A stretch of 64,000 nucleotides of DNA from Ephydatia muelleri (Eukaryota > Porifera > Demospongiae > Spongillida > Spongillidae). The notes under the pieces were generated by a model. That model had not been told where the DNA came from. It searched no databases and saw only the letters and a program-made list of their open reading frames with translations. A program made the translations under genes and the position numbers. This document shows, piece by piece, positions 1 to 13,018 of the stretch (positions within the stretch are counted from its first letter, which is position 1; the number at the start of each line of letters is the position of its first letter). The DNA is taken from the NCBI GenBank assembly GCA_013339895.1, contig JABACO010000009.1, positions 4,824,344 to 4,888,343 on the forward strand, given 5' to 3'.

Positions 1-1320
1 GTTTGATAATTGTAAGTCGATGTGATTTAGATTCTATTCATGGCACATCTGGTTGGTGCTGGGATGTGGGTGGCCTTGTGGGGGGTCTTGTTGACTGTTA
101 CAGGATAGTCTGGGTGGTGGTTTCGGTTTTTTAACTTGGTCTTTGCACCTGTGTGTGTTGCTGGGGAATTTGGGTGGTGCCTAGGCTTTGAAGATTTGAT
201 TATTGGGTTTGTGTGTGGCATGTGACAATCGGCGTGGAACCTGGTCTCCAGTCCTGTGCATGGCTTCGGGTCTCAGACAGGCCTCCGGATACACTTCTCC
301 ATTTCTGTGTTTGTGGATGGTCTCCCTTCAATCTCATTTCTTTCTTCTGTAGGTGGTATATGTTGGCTGCTGTAATCTCCATACTAGCCTTTGTTAGAAG
401 TCTCACATACTCCTCTCTCAGTTTGTCATCAGCTGCCACTGTAGCACATGTGGCAATTACCTCAACTGGAAAAATACCATTATCCAGGCACTCCTGGTTG
501 AAGGTTCGGTGGTGGCACAGCGTCACATAGACCTTCCTGAAGCACGTGTATACAGGATCCCACGTTTCTCCTTTGATGTTGGCATCGAGTTTCATGTCAG
601 CATCCTTGCATGGTGAGAGGGCAGGGTTTTCTATTCCAGCAGGGGCTACATGAGTCATAAGGGGTGACATGGTTTGGGGGGTCCTGGGGTGGTGGGAAAA
701 TGATGTTGTCTACTCTGAGGTTGGAACACAGCAAAAAAAGATTGATGCATGTCACTAGAAATCGATAATAGGGCACTCGTTTTTCAAAAAACAAGTGCCC
801 TATTATCTGTTTTTGCTGTGAAGGATTACGTGGGATGAGGGAGGAGGGGGGGGGGGTCCTAGGGATGTGGGAGATTGGAGTTCTCAGCTGTGATTGGGGT
901 TGCCTGGACTAGATGGATTACCAGGTCTCAGGGTGGTGGGGGGTTGGCTGTGGTTCTCTGGGTTGAATTCGCACGGGATGGTGCGAAGGTAGGATTTGTT
1001 GGTGCCATCTGGGTGGGGTGATTGCTGGGTCTATGATGTTGATGGGGCTGCAAAAAGACGTAAAACTTGAGAATAATGCAATAATTTAGGAAGTCATGTG
1101 TGAGGTGATTTTTACACTTATTTTTACCTTGGTATGACAAGACAATCTTTACCTCTGTACACACCTAATTTTAGTTCAGTACAATCATTTTATTAATAGC
1201 ATCGTAAGCAGGGAACAATGAGGGACGCTGTTCACCATTGTGTTGACCTTGTGTCCCAAACCAAATCATGGTTTGGTGGCTGTCCCAGGATAGAAGCCTG
1301 AAGGGTGTCACCCAAGTGAA
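1..1320. other. No confident gene; one weak exon-like frame
   Basis: No gene could be recognised. A 156-codon frame on the minus strand (670 to 200) contains protein-like text around a CFRKVYVTLCHH motif and a following helical, charged stretch, so it could hold a real exon, but it has no family I recognise and no clear splice partners. The other frames here are G/T-rich and look non-coding. A short G run occurs near 845-856. Confidence 0.3.
727..820. repeat. Two-part inverted repeat
   Basis: The outer arms 727-737 and 810-820 are exact inverted copies (CACAGCAAAAA). The inner arms 764-780 and 791-807 are inverted copies with one mismatch around GATAATAGGGCACT. The left side carries about 26 extra bases between the two arm segments. 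It looks like a small decayed fold-back element; no target duplication was identified. Confidence 0.5.
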
Positions 1321-1329
1321 ACCCCCAAA

Positions 1330-1330
<1 letters not shown>

Positions 1331-1407
<77 letters not shown>

Positions 1408-1690
1408 TGAGAGATATAGAGAGAGCGATAGAGATAGACGAGAGAGCTATCTAGATAGAGTAGCTCTAGACTCTCTCTATCTCTATCTCTAGCTCTCTCC
1501 TATCTCTCTCTCTCGCTCTTCTCTCTCTTCTCTCTCTCTCCGCGCTCTCTCCTCTCATCTCTTCTCTTCATCTCTCTCTCTCATCTCGCCCTTCTCTCTC
1601 TCTCTCTCTTCTCTCTCTCGCTCCTCTCTCTCGCCTCTCTCTCTCTCTCTTCTCTCGCTCTCCTCTCTAGCTCTCGATCGCGCGAGCCTT
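1331..1690. repeat. (GA)n tract followed by (TC)n tract
   Basis: An imperfect GA microsatellite (about 1331-1440) passes through a short mixed stretch into an imperfect TC microsatellite (about 1460-1690). The two halves are roughly inverted to each other, so the region could fold back, and it is also a typical place for read or assembly errors. Open frames through it encode only RE/ER low-complexity text and were not called. Confidence 0.85.
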
Positions 1691-4600
1691 CTATCGAGCG
1701 AGAGGGAGCATTTGTTGCAATGTGTATTTGCAGCGTGAATACAGAACTGCCATCAAGCAAATGTTTGGAATTGTTAATCAATAACTATATTATTAACCTC
1801 TGAAATTAAATTGAAATCGTGAACCAAAGAGATTACTAATCTTAATTACATATTGTCACATTCAGCACAACTCCCCATGCTCCTCTCCCAAGCTCCGACT
1901 AATGCTTTGTGGCGCCCAGCTATGATGAGCCCTCCTTCAATAGCTCCGTTGCAACCAGGACGAGGGGGGGAAATTGCAGCAGCAGCAGCAGCAGGGACCT
2001 CGAGTGCACTTGGAGGGACTGATGCTTGCATTCGGGCAAGGGTCCATCGAGAGGGCCAACCCCTCTAGGGTAGGGACAGGATGAGTCCCCCAGCAGCTAG
2101 GGAGGTGCACCCGCATGGTGCCCATCTCTGTGCCGCTGGTGACTCCCGTACACGCCAGGGTTCAGCGTGTTCCTCCGAGCAGCGAGAGCAGCCTATCGGA
2201 GGACAAGGTGCACATGTTGCGGGGGCGTGTGGGGATGGAACTCTCAAGTCCCCGGGCTGTGTAATGCGTGCCAGTGGGGTTTGCCTAGGCGTGTGTCACA
2301 ATTGAGCAATCAGGACGTACCTGGAACGGAATCAGCTTCCTCGTCCAGTGTTGCTCATGTGGTACCTGGATCTGAGATCGGTAGCCACAAGAGGCTCAAA
2401 GAAGAGGTGGTGCCCTTGGTGTCGTCTAGGCAACTAAGGGTGTTGAAGCACCGAGGACTAGGGTGAGGAGGTGGAGGTGTGATAATAGTCCTTGTAGTGT
2501 GTACTGGCACATAGGAGAGCACATGTGGTGGGCATGTGACTTTAAGTACCTGTTGATGCTTTGAAATGGGAGGAAATATTAACTAAGTAAAGGGTAGTTG
2601 GATAATTGCTCATGGGGAGTGTCATCAGTGACAAAAAGGAAAAAGATGTTACAGGGTTACGTACTACCAATTAGTTGAAGCATGGTGGCCATTTTTAACC
2701 CGTAAACGCATTATCCAGCCTGCACTTTAGCTGTTTGGCACAAGGCTTAGCTTCTTGTTGGTGATGGCAGTAAGATTCTGATTCGTGACAGTGCCATGTT
2801 TCTCTGCATCCATTCGCGCAGCACTCCAGGAGTGCATAAGGTTTTAATGGATCTCATTAAATGATGTGTGTGCATATATATGTGTCACTGAATTATCAGT
2901 GTACTTACCAGTGTATGCACTGTGTGGTTAGGGAAAGGGGAGGAGCTGGTCTGTGTTGGAACACTGTGTGCAGTTCAGTTGAGGAAGAGAGGCCTGCTGA
3001 AGAGGGGGGAAGAGGAGAGACCTGAAGAAGGGACTGGGGAGGAGCAGCCTGTCAGAAGGAAGCCATCAGCACATGCTGAACAGGGGAGGGAAGGTGAGTG
3101 GGCAGCCAGAGTGTGGAGAGGTAGTGTGGGCTTGCTAAACCAAGCTCGTTACTAACCCAATCTATTCACGTCATTGCCTGCATAAGTTAATCTTTAGAGG
3201 TGTTATCCCCTTAGTATACTGACCTCTTGTCCCTTTTTCACCTATCAACTAACAGCTGTTAGTGCAGGTGTGCCAGTGTGTTTGTGTGTGTGTGCATGCG
3301 TGTGTGTGTGTATGTGTGTGTGTGTGTGTACGTCTTCAATACTTTTTTTGAAATGGTCAGGGACCCAATCAGACTGAAGTGTCAAGGTAGCAAAGAGCAC
3401 ACAACCCTACCCTGAATGCAGTTATCTTGTGGAGAAAACATCTGCACAATGTGAGTCATCTGTTCAATCATGTGAGTTGCACATCATGTGACTTGCACAC
3501 CCTCTTCTTTTGTTCCCTGCTCATGGTTTCTTGGAATGCACACCTCCTTCCCTCTTCCTCTCTCCTCCCTCTCCACCAAAGTGCAGAAGAAATTATGGGT
3601 GAACAATCTATGTGCAATCAAACTACTAATTTGAGCTAAATAAAATTAATTTAGGTCAAATTTGACGATAGAGATGAGCACTCTTGGCATCCACACTTAT
3701 TTGAACATCTTTGTCCATGGCACATTAAATAATGGTTTGGATAATTGCAGCTGTTTGGATCAAACAGCTGTACCGTACATTGTAATGCAACACGTGTTTT
3801 AACCATTATTGCAAAATAATGTAATGTTTTTTTAATCTGTTCTAGCTGATTTATTAATTGGCAAAACATCTTTAATTTTCAAAACTTTTCCTATTGAGAA
3901 CTCATCTGCCTGCCAATGACACGATTTTAATTTGTTTTTAAAATAGCCACACGCTGTTACTCGGTTTTTGTTATTCTGTTCAGATAATCAAGGTATCCAA
4001 TAACCAAGGAGGCCAATGTATATCATAATGGTCCCTGAGCTAGTAGTAGTACTTTATTCTAATTCATTCATTAATGACTTGAAAGCTTGAGTCAATTATT
4101 ACAGCACAGGTTTGTGTGATATTCTATAATAGATTCATAAATGTAGGGCATGTAGATAATGAAATGTTAATAAAATATTGTGGCTATTTTTCCTTGACTG
4201 TGGGTCACCCTGTGCAGTGGACCCGACTTCCATCTCACTCAGTAGCTGTTGGGCTACAAAACATCAAATGTGTTGGACTTGGGTTGTTTCATCACTAGTG
4301 GCAGCATCCATGGGAGCTAAACGTATGCACCTGCTAATGAGATCCAATGCAAATACCATCCTCACCATATGCATCCAACCTGAGCAGCTTCCCAAATAAT
4401 CAGTACACACACCCTTTTATTAGTATAGGTGGCTATATAGGTGGTCATAGAGATGATCACCTAGGTGGTCATAGGTGGTCATGTGTCATCTGATTGCACA
4501 TTTTATGTTACTTCATGTGTTTGTACAACCGTTTCTTTATGTACTGTTAATGATTTAACTATTTTCCTATGCAAATCCTATTTACATGTAAACTATAACC

Positions 4601-6222
4601 AATTCTCTGCAACTAATCCAAGACCATCAACAAGAAATGTGTAAAGCTACACCTACATGTACATCAGAGTCAGATGTGCCCTTAGCCTACGACACACCCT
4701 TTAGTGAAGATACATCATACCACAGAAGTTGCACCATCTCCTGTTGATAGCAGACTCTCAAGAGGAACTGGCCAATCAGGTCAGCATTGCATGGTGAACC
4801 TGTGATTGTGGATTGGGGTGAGGTGTAGGGTGGGTGAAGCGCTGTGTATAATGCACACCCATCTCCACCGATAAGAGCATCTTCTGCTGTGTAGAGAATA
4901 TTCAGAGCTTAAGTTAAGCAAAAATCAAAGCATCTGTTGATTCTGTATCTAGCTTTTTGAGATATCTGACAACAGCGTGATGGTTTCAGTGCATGGTTTT
5001 TGAATAGATGTCTGGCTTCTTCAATTGTGAGATCCCATTGCATAAATATTGTGTCTGTATAGGTGTCAAGATTGTTTTTATGTTTAACACTTTCAAATTT
5101 TCACAGATTGCATGAAGAAAAAGTGAGGAGTTTGATACCGAGCATGTTGAAATCAGAAACAAATATGACAGAAAGTGCCAAGACTCAAAAGCCAACGTGA
5201 TGAACGCTTCTAAAACACAAGAAAACAAAGATCCTCGTCAGTATCTCTATTGTAAGTTTATCAATAATTGTGTAATCAATTTAATGTATAATCTGACATT
5301 GAGCTTTTGTGTGGCAGATTCTATATAACTGGTATCATTCCTTAGACTAAGTGACAATGTGGTTTTGGTTTTAGCCAATTCAAGAAACCTAGGAATTATG
5401 GCCAGGGAACCCAAGAAGCATGACTAAAGGAATCTGGGAATAATTGTTAAGGAATTAAACACAAGAATCATATCCAGGAGTCATGGTCAGAAACCCAATC
5501 AATCTGCTATGATCTTGTACAAGATCTTGGTCATGATCTTGGTCAAGATTAAAAATAAGATAGAAGACAAGGTCCCAAGAACATTTTGCTGGAGTAGCTT
5601 GTCCCTAGCTCTGAATCGCCAAGCCAGTAGACTGTTTCCTTCCTTCTGTTGCCTAAACACTTGCTTCCTAAGTTCTAAAAAAAAACCGTCATCAGCTGAC
5701 CAATGTGAGAGTCGTTCATGCAGGGGTTCCTCCATTGCCAGCCAGTAAAGACAGGATTAGGTCATCCAGTGGCTGTGCATAGTGACAATGACAAGAAAGA
5801 TTCAAACACTTCTTTTCCAACCTTATATGTACTGACAGAATATGCACACCCACACAGCTGAAGACTCATTCCACAGAACATACATGTAATCTTCCATCAC
5901 CTGAGATGCAGTTATACCTTTTACATATGCCCCCAAGTTCACACACTACCTCTTCATGATCTACAGCTTACCATACACTGCAACAGGACTATAAAATATG
6001 CTGATTACTGGGAGCATATTTTGTTCCTCAAACTGCAGAAAGATGTATGCCTCATTAACTTCATAGCTTATTGCATCAGTTCTTGACAAGTCACAACAGT
6101 TCATTCTGACTAATATTGAGTACATGGAATTAGGGTTGTACACTTTTTAAAACTTCTGCATGTTGTAAACAAATTGCATTGACCTTTTGAAGTAAATTAT
6201 CAGTAAAGATTTGATCTTTCTA
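1691..6222. other. No confident gene; scattered short repeats
   Basis: I find no supported gene. A 99-codon plus frame at 2167-2466 has a C-x2-C-x13-C-x2-C arrangement ending in LCNAC, faintly like a GATA finger, but the spacing is short and the key residues are not all there. A short (GT)n tract lies at about 3272-3330. Around 5510-5550 there are short overlapping palindromes of GATCTTG/CAAGATC type. Otherwise the stretch is AT-rich intergenic sequence. Confidence 0.35.
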
Positions 6223-6362
<140 letters not shown>

Positions 6363-6481
6363 AACAAGTAGACATGGCAGTTAGATGTAAGATTCCACAC
6401 AGCATCTTTCCAGGGGATTACGAGAAATAGAAATGGGGGAAGGGAAAGATCTATTTGTAGTGAGGGGAAGGTGAGGTACAG

Positions 6482-6925
6482 TGTGCTGGTGCTCAAGATG
6501 CTGGTGTTCAAGGTGATCATGAGGTGCAGTGCTGGTGTTCAAGGTGATCATGAGGTGCAGTGCTGGTGTTCAAGGTGATCATGAGGTGCAGTGCTAGTGT
6601 TCAAGGTGATCATGAGGTGCAGTGCTGGTGTTCAAGGTGATCATCAGGTGCAGTGCTGGTGTTCAAGGTGATCATAAAGTGCAGTGCTGGTGTTCAAGGT
6701 GATCATGAGGTGCAGTGCTGGTGTTCAAGGTGATCATGAGGTGCAGTGCTGGTGTTCAAGGTGATCATGAGGTGCAGTGCTGGTGTTCAAGGTGATCATG
6801 AGGTGCAGTGATGGTGTTCAAGGTGATCATAAGGTGCAGTGCTGGTGTTCAAGGTGATCATGAGGTGCAGTGCTGGTGTTCAAGGTGATCATGAGGTGCA
6901 GTGCTGGTGTTCAAGGTGAGGGCAG
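6482..6925. repeat. 31-bp minisatellite, about 14 copies
   Basis: A head-to-tail array whose unit reads roughly GTGCTGGTGTTCAAGGTG followed by ATCATGAGGTGCA. Copies are nearly identical, differing at single bases (for example GCTAGTG, CATCAGG, CATAAAG), which indicates recent expansion. There are no unique spacers, so it is not a CRISPR array. It begins about 120 bp after the CA microsatellite. Confidence 0.95.
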
Positions 6926-8672
6926 TTGTAGTGTGCTACTAGGATATGCAAAATGGCATGAACACTTATTTGTACTTGTCAAGTGGTACCAATGGCATCC
7001 AAGGCATCACACATTGTCACCAGTACAATTATGGTGCTCTAACATGTAGAGAACTCAGCATCATTTTTAAAATTACAAAGAATCTATTTGCAGTAATAGT
7101 ACGTACAAAGTGTAGACGGTGTGTGAAAATGTTCCATATGCCTAACCACTCCAATGTGCATAGATCTAGATTACCCCTTTCCTTGTTCTTCGCAGCACAC
7201 AAAACAGACAACAGATTAGCCTCACACACTGCAAACACCAACACTGCAATCCCAATGCCAGTGAAATCCTTGTCATCCCCAAAACAGGCAGTATTTAGGT
7301 GGGCTTCCTCACACCCACCACAGTCCTCATCTCATAGGTGATGCCATCACTGGTGTTGGGACAGCACACAGTCAGAGATGGTTCTGCACATTGACCAGAT
7401 CCAAACCACTCATCAGGACGAACATGAGCTCCTCAATGACAAGGAGGCATTAAATGTAGCAATCCTATCCAGACTGCAATTGATTCATCCAGCGGGAGCA
7501 ATAGCAGCTGGTAGCCCAGAGGAATGTCACTGTAGTTGAGGGGCTGTGTGAACACAAAGGGAGGACTGGTTAACAGTCCTTCATTTTGATGCCATTGGTA
7601 GGAAGCCAGGGAGATCTAGCTTTGCACTTATCTTAGTTGAACCCTTGTAACAATCTATGTCAGGCAACAGCCGAACCGGCAGCATTGACTAAGTGGGTGC
7701 TTAAGGATATATTGACCTGGGTACTAACTAACAGCCAGGGGACACTGTTATTGCAGGGTCCATCCAGGTGACAAGGACAGTGTCTCTCCAAAACTGGAAC
7801 ATAAACGTTGGTGGGAGGGAAGGGGGAAGAGGCCTGAGGATATCATTGCTGGAAGCCCAGACTCAGTGACAAGAAGCTTTCATTTACTTAGTTCACATTC
7901 AGATAAGCTGTCACCACTCACCAATACAAGCCAAAGTCTGTTCTATAACACTCCTTTATGAGAAACTGAATATATCTCTGACAAGGTCTGTGACATCTGC
8001 CATTTGTAGCAGGAGTGGACCTTCCTAGTAAACTGATTTATCAGTGTGGTGTTATAGTATTATGATGTATTATTCAGTGAGAGATTGTTTTCATTGTGAT
8101 GTGCTTTCTCCAGGTCTTGAAAGGTCCAAACCCATTCTGCTGACACCTTAGTCATGTAATAGTTGTCAGTGGGCAAAGCTTCTGTATCTGACATCACTGG
8201 TGAGCAACTGTTGTGCCCATGTTGATTCTTGGAACAAGCACAACTCTGTAGCTCAGAATGAAGACAAAAGAATGCTTCAATATGCAATTAACTTGGGTGG
8301 AAGAGTATGTTTGGCTGACTGCAGTGACTTGTGCATGGTTATTGGGGATAAAAGGCTCTTGGAAAATTTCGAGCACACCTGCAGGAAGTTGGCTGTAGTT
8401 TCAGCCTGGAGTGAGGCGCAAGACCTTGTGGTGAAATACTGGGGCATTCTCCCTCATCAGGGTAAGGCTATAATTCAAATTTTCATTATAATTAATTTTA
8501 TCATGCAATTTAAAAATAATAATACTACAACATTACAAAAATGGATAGAAGTCATCACTAATTTAATAATTACCTTACAGTTGTGCTGAACCGAAATATA
8601 TTTTTATCATTTTGGTTCATCTTGAAACTTTGGACTTGATAGCAGAGGTATTGATTTATTAAAAATTCACAA
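6926..8672. other. No confident gene; possible exon near 8200-8461
   Basis: No recognised gene. The plus frame from 8200 to about 8461 codes for protein-like text with several Cys and Trp residues (around LCMVIGDKRLLENFEHTC and VVKYWGILPH) and ends at a good donor-like CAG/GTAAGG, so it may be an exon of an unknown gene. The rest shows no coding signal or repeat structure I can name. Confidence 0.25.
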
Positions 8673-9545
8673 TTGAGTGGCTGCAGATGGAGGAATGGCT
8701 GCAGATGGGGAGCACTCCTCCATCTGCAGTCACTCATCCATCTGTAGCCCACCTGCAGCCACTCCTCCATTTGCAGCTACTCCTTCATCTACAGTCACTC
8801 CTCCATCCTCTACCTACAGCCACTGATACATCTGGATCCACTTGCTATGTACAGTCACTTCTCTATTTGCAGCCACTCCTCCATTTGCAGCTACCTGCAG
8901 CCACTCCCATCTGCAGCAACTCCTCAATTTGCAGCCACTCCTCCATCTGCAGCCACTCCTCCATCTGCAGCCACTCCTCCATTTGTATCCATTTCTCCAT
9001 CTGCAGCCACTCCTCCATCTGCAGCCACTCCTCCATTTGCATCCATTTCTCCATCTGCAGCCACTCCTCTCTGCAGCCACTCCCCCATCTGCAGCCACTC
9101 CTCCATCTGCAGCCACTCCCCATCTGCAGCCACTCCTCCATTTGCAGCAACTCCCCATCCGCAGCCACTCCTCCATCTGCAGCCATCTGCAGCCACTCCT
9201 CCATCTGCAGCCATCTGCAGCCACTCCTCCATCTGCAGCCACTCCTCCATCTGCAGCCACTCTTCCATCTGCAGCCACTCCATCTGCAGCCACTCCCTCA
9301 GCCACTCCTCCATCTGCAGCCACTCCCTCAGCCACTCCTCCATCTGCAGCCACGCCTCCATCTGCAGCCACTCCTCCATCTGCAGCCACTCCTCCGTCTG
9401 CAGCCACTCCTCCATCTGCAGCCACTCCTCCATCTGCAGCCACTCCCTCATCTGCAGCCACTCTATGTGAGCCGCAGGTACAGATGTGGCAGACTGGCTC
9501 CAGATGAAGGAGATGGAGTGGCTGCAGATGGAAGAGTGGCTGTAA
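8673..9545. repeat. 15-bp minisatellite with inverted units at both ends
   Basis: About 50 copies of a 15-bp unit, CTCCATCTGCAGCCA, with variants that lose or duplicate parts of the unit. Because 15 is a multiple of three and the unit lacks stops, five-residue repeats appear in several frames on both strands (HLQPL, PSAAT, MEEWLQ types). These are by-products and not genes. At the left edge (about 8673-8715) and right edge (about 9508-9545) one to three units lie in the opposite orientation, so the array is flanked by inverted units. Confidence 0.95.
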
Positions 9546-10052
9546 GTGGAGAGAAGGAATCGGTCCATATGCAAGAGGAGTGACTCCGTATGGAGTACTT
9601 GCTGCTCGTCGGTGAAATTGCATCTGCTGGTGTGCATTGCCAATTTTGACACTTTGGAAAACATAAGAGCATCTGAAAGTACGCCATTGCGTTCCTGGAC
9701 ACTGTAGAGAATGTGGTGTAATTCTATTTACTTAAACTGCATTGCAGTCCAACCTTTTATACCAAGAAACCAGCCCTTTCTCTAGTAGCGTCTATATCGG
9801 AGCGCTACTGCCTTCATTTTTTTTCTCTCCTGTTCATAAGGGCTCGATCAGATCGTGGAATCCTGCTTTCACTGCTATCCCAATGACTTTCCGACAGATG
9901 GTTTCCCCCGAGATTTGGCTAAATCAAGCAACAACAATATCGTCGAGTCGCCCGTATCTAACTTTCCGACGTGCAATGCTGCATCCTCCCCCGTAAGCTT
10001 GTTCCTTTTTTTGGCGATCGGTTGTGACCCCGACATGGCAGATTAACGCGTA
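9546..10052. other. No gene seen
   Basis: No coding family, RNA gene or repeat was recognised in this interval. Short open frames have no protein-like features. Confidence 0.3.
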
Positions 10053-10500
10053 TACATCGCATTTCCGGGCGTTACGCGCCATTAACGTATTACGAGGACG
10101 TCCTCGAAGCCAGTCGTAATACGTTAATGGCGCGTAACGCCCGGGAAAATGCAATTTCTTTGCACTCTTGTATCTCCCTAACGGATAAAGCAAAAATTAA
10201 TGAACTGAACAAATCAATAGCGGTAGGACTCTTCTACATAGGTACCTATTTTGAACAGATTTGGACACTCCTACCTGAAAATGTGGCCGTTTTGAACCCT
10301 ACGGGGTATCGGACCTTGAAACGTCGGTACCCCGCATGTGTAAGACACCAAAATGGAATTTCACATATAGTAATGGTGTAGTATGTTGTTTTAAAAATAG
10401 GAACCCGATAGCGTTAATATTTCGGAAGATATATCGATTTAAATTTTATGTTATAAAATGAAATCCACAAGACCCATTTTCGTATAGAACGTTCCATATA
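10053..10500 (-). repeat. Copy 1 of a dispersed repeat family with fold-back end
   Basis: Read on the minus strand, this stretch aligns from end to end with 49,570-49,880 on the plus strand. Shared landmarks include a TTCAAAA..GCCACAT..TTCAGGTAGGA block, a CACCAT block, and a CTTCC..ACGCTATCG block. The last of these also matches the arms of the fold-back MITE at 13,561-13,816. The family is non-coding. It ends about 10 bp before the retrotransposon copy that starts near 10,511. Confidence 0.6.
10059..10152. repeat. Hairpin with ~37-bp arms
   Basis: Arms 10,059-10,095 and 10,114-10,152 are inverted copies (GCGTTACGCGCCATTAACG core) with one or two extra bases in the right arm. They are separated by an 18-bp loop that itself contains GAGGACGTCCTC. 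This forms one end of the dispersed repeat copy. Confidence 0.85.
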
Positions 10501-10510
10501 ATAATAAGAA

Positions 10511-12060
10511 TAATATTGCTGGTTCAAAGCAAGCCGTTGTGCAGGCACTCAGTATCATTCAAGATCTTGGCCCACCACTAGGTCTCGTAACTCCTCGAAA
10601 TGTGAACTCTATGGGGATTGTGACCTTCAACCATTTCCATCAGAGATGAAAAAATGTAATGCGTTTAACTTTGAAATTCTTGGGGCCCGATAGGGGACAC
10701 TCAAAGTTTATTGCAGAGAAGAGAGCAGGTGCTTCCAAATTCTTGGCCTTGTTGAAGGAAATCGGATCTCTTGATTCCCAAGTAGCTTTGGTACTCCTTC
10801 GCCAATGTGGAGGTTTCTGTAGATTTGTTCATATTGCTAGATGCACCCCTCCCTCCCTTGCTTCTGAGGGCTTGCATTTCTTTGACATTGATGTTCGCCA
10901 GTGTTTCTCTGACTGCTTGTCTATTGACCTACCCAACAGAGCATGGCAACAAGCCCAGTTGTGCTTGAGTAGAGGTGGTCTTGGACTCCGCAGCTTATCC
11001 CAGCATTCAGCAGCAGCGTATGTAGCTTCCTTTGCAGTGTCAGGCTCGGCAACCAACACAAGCCACCATCTTCTCCAATCTTTAATAGCATGGTTTCTCC
11101 AGCTGATGTTACTTCCACTGATGAATTGCTGACTTCACCCAAAAATCAGAAGGAGCTTTCTAGTAGGATTGCATGAACATAGTCAGTTTCATGCACTCTT
11201 TGAGTCGTCACTGCCAAATAGGGCACGGCTATTATCAGTCGCATCCCCTCATGCTGCTTCGTGGCTGCCATCTCCTGGACTCAACCTACATCAGGAATCT
11301 GCAGAGTTTCAAACTGCAATAAAATGGTGGCTTGGGATTGACCTATTCAGTGGGGAGAAATGCCTTTGTTGTCTTATCTTGTCATTAGATCCCTTGGGTC
11401 ATCATGCACTAACATAATGGCGATGTGGTCTCTCGCCATGCACAATAGGGTTCGGGATGTTTTTTTTAAGTCTTGTAGGCAGGCTGGTATTGGTGGCCAA
11501 ATGGAAGTTGGAAGTGGTTTGGGACATGATGCCCGACGCACAAGGCCGGCTGACGTGCTTGTTCCTAATTGGTTTCTGGGAAAACCTGCAGCTTTTGACA
11601 TAACTGTCACATCACCGCTTACTTCAATTACTCTACACGAAGCGAGTGTGACAAGTGGGTCAACTGCTCAGGTGGCTGAAAACAGGAAACATGCCAGCAA
11701 TGACGCAAAGTGCTCAGAGCTTGGGTGGGTGGCTGTACCTTTGGCAGTTGAGGCTTATGGTTGTTGGGGTCCTGAAGCACAGACAAACCTTTCTCGACTT
11801 CCGGCGCGCCTTGCAATTAGATCAAATTGTCCCAGGCCACTTTGGCTCTCTATGGCAGGTTAAACCTGGTCCTAGTTAGAGCGAATGCCAGAGCTCTGCT
11901 GTCCCGTTCGATGGCAACTGGATGTTAGTCGCCTCACCTTCTCCGTTCCAGTGTTTTTTTTTTATGTGTAGTAACATTGTGTAGCTTAAAACTGTAATAA
12001 TGTTGTATATGTTCAATGTAATAATGATTTATGTGTAAAAAATAAATAAATAATAATAAT
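10511..12060 (+). pseudogene. Non-LTR retrotransposon copy A (RT thumb, zinc knuckle, nuclease), 5' truncated
   Basis: This is the 3' part of a non-LTR retrotransposon. The 5' portion (about 10,530-11,100) codes for the region after the reverse transcriptase palm, with the family-typical blocks around LRQCGGFCRFVHIAR and SRGGLGLRSLSQHSAAAY. The 3' portion (11,170-11,870) codes for a region homologous to copy B: an ANRARLLS..HAASWL block, a C-x2-C..HH..C-type zinc knuckle region, then RPADVLVPNW..FDITVTSPL. The reading frame is broken in several places, so this is dead. A 3' untranslated stretch follows and ends in an AATAAATAATAATAAT tail at 12,035-12,060. Copy B starts directly in that tail. 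Assignment to the restriction-like-endonuclease class is an inference from the zinc knuckle and the P-x-D...D pattern. Confidence 0.75.
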
Positions 12061-13018
12061 GATCAGTTGTGTGCGACCTCAACTCCAGCCAACCGTGCCC
12101 GCTTGTTGTCAGCGTCATCTCGCCATGCTTCCTCTTGGCTTGCGGTGATTCCATCCAGGGGACTCAATCTCTGCATGGAGCCGGAAGAGTTCCAGGTGGC
12201 AGTGAAATGGTGGCTTGGGATGGACACTTCACCACAGCAACGTTGTCCCCACTGCCACGACCATCAGCTAGACTCTCTTGGGCATCATGCAATAACCTGC
12301 AAAGGGGGAGGGGATGCAGTGATACGGCATAATGCCCTGAGGGATGTATTTGCACAATTCTGCCATAGAGCCCGTCTGGGTGGTCAATTGGAGGTAGGAT
12401 ATGGATCGGGAGGGGATGTTTCTAATAGCCGGCCAGCAGACTTTCTGGTCCCCAACTGGACACTTGGCAAGCCAGCTGCTTTTGACCTAACTGTAGTCTC
12501 ACCGCTTAACTCCAATACATTGATTGAAGCGGGAACTACAAGTGGGTCAGCAGCGGGTAAGGCCGAAGTGCGCAAGCACAATGCCAACGACCCTAAGTGC
12601 AGGGAGCTGGGGTGGGTCTGCATTCCCTTAGCGGTCGAGTCTTATGGGTGCTGGGGGGAAGAAGCACATAGTTCGTTTTCTCGCCTTGCAGCCCGCCTGG
12701 CTTTGCAGTTACAGTGCAGCAAGTCCAAAGCCACAACAACCATATACCAGAGACTTAACCTGACCTTAGTCCGTTGTAATGCAAGAGCCATGCTATCCCG
12801 TGCAAGGCTGTTGCAGTCAGCAGACGGGGGTTAATTGAGACATGTGGGTTAGGGTGGGTGTTCTTTGCGTGTTGTGGGTCTTTTTGGTGTGCTGTACACT
12901 ACTTAGGGGTCTTATTTCGTTGTACATGTAATCTATGTTCAATAATAATATGTGTATTTCATGTATTCTGAAATAATAATAATAATAATAATAATAAATA
13001 ATATTAATAATAATAATA
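12061..13018 (+). mobile_element. Non-LTR retrotransposon copy B, 5' truncated, C-terminal domain intact
   Basis: The best-preserved copy: 12,067-12,834 is open for about 255 codons. Visible in order are a NRARLLSASSRHASSWL block (residues 8-24), a zinc knuckle with Cys60, Cys63, a histidine pair near 73-74 and Cys78, then a nuclease-like core with RPAD (Asp125), AFDLTV (Asp140) and Lys165/Lys170. This fits the CCHC plus PD-(D/E)xK restriction-like endonuclease that ends the single protein of R2/R4/NeSL-type elements. The true start codon is not present because reverse transcription stopped early. The copy ends in an A-rich 3' tail and a (TAA)n run (12,971-13,018) into which copy C is joined. 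Confidence 0.75.

Noticed and set aside
2167..2466. GATA-like zinc finger (C-x2-C...LCNAC)
   Set aside because: The spacing between the Cys pairs is too short and the conserved Trp/Arg residues of GATA fingers are not in place.
6482..6925. Regular 31-bp repeats that could look like a CRISPR array
   Set aside because: The repeats abut with no unique spacers, the context is eukaryotic and there are no cas-like genes. It is a minisatellite.
8814..9664. Several overlapping long open frames of 200-300 codons on both strands
   Set aside because: All are produced by the stop-free 15-bp repeat unit. No start context, domain or splice evidence supports a protein.
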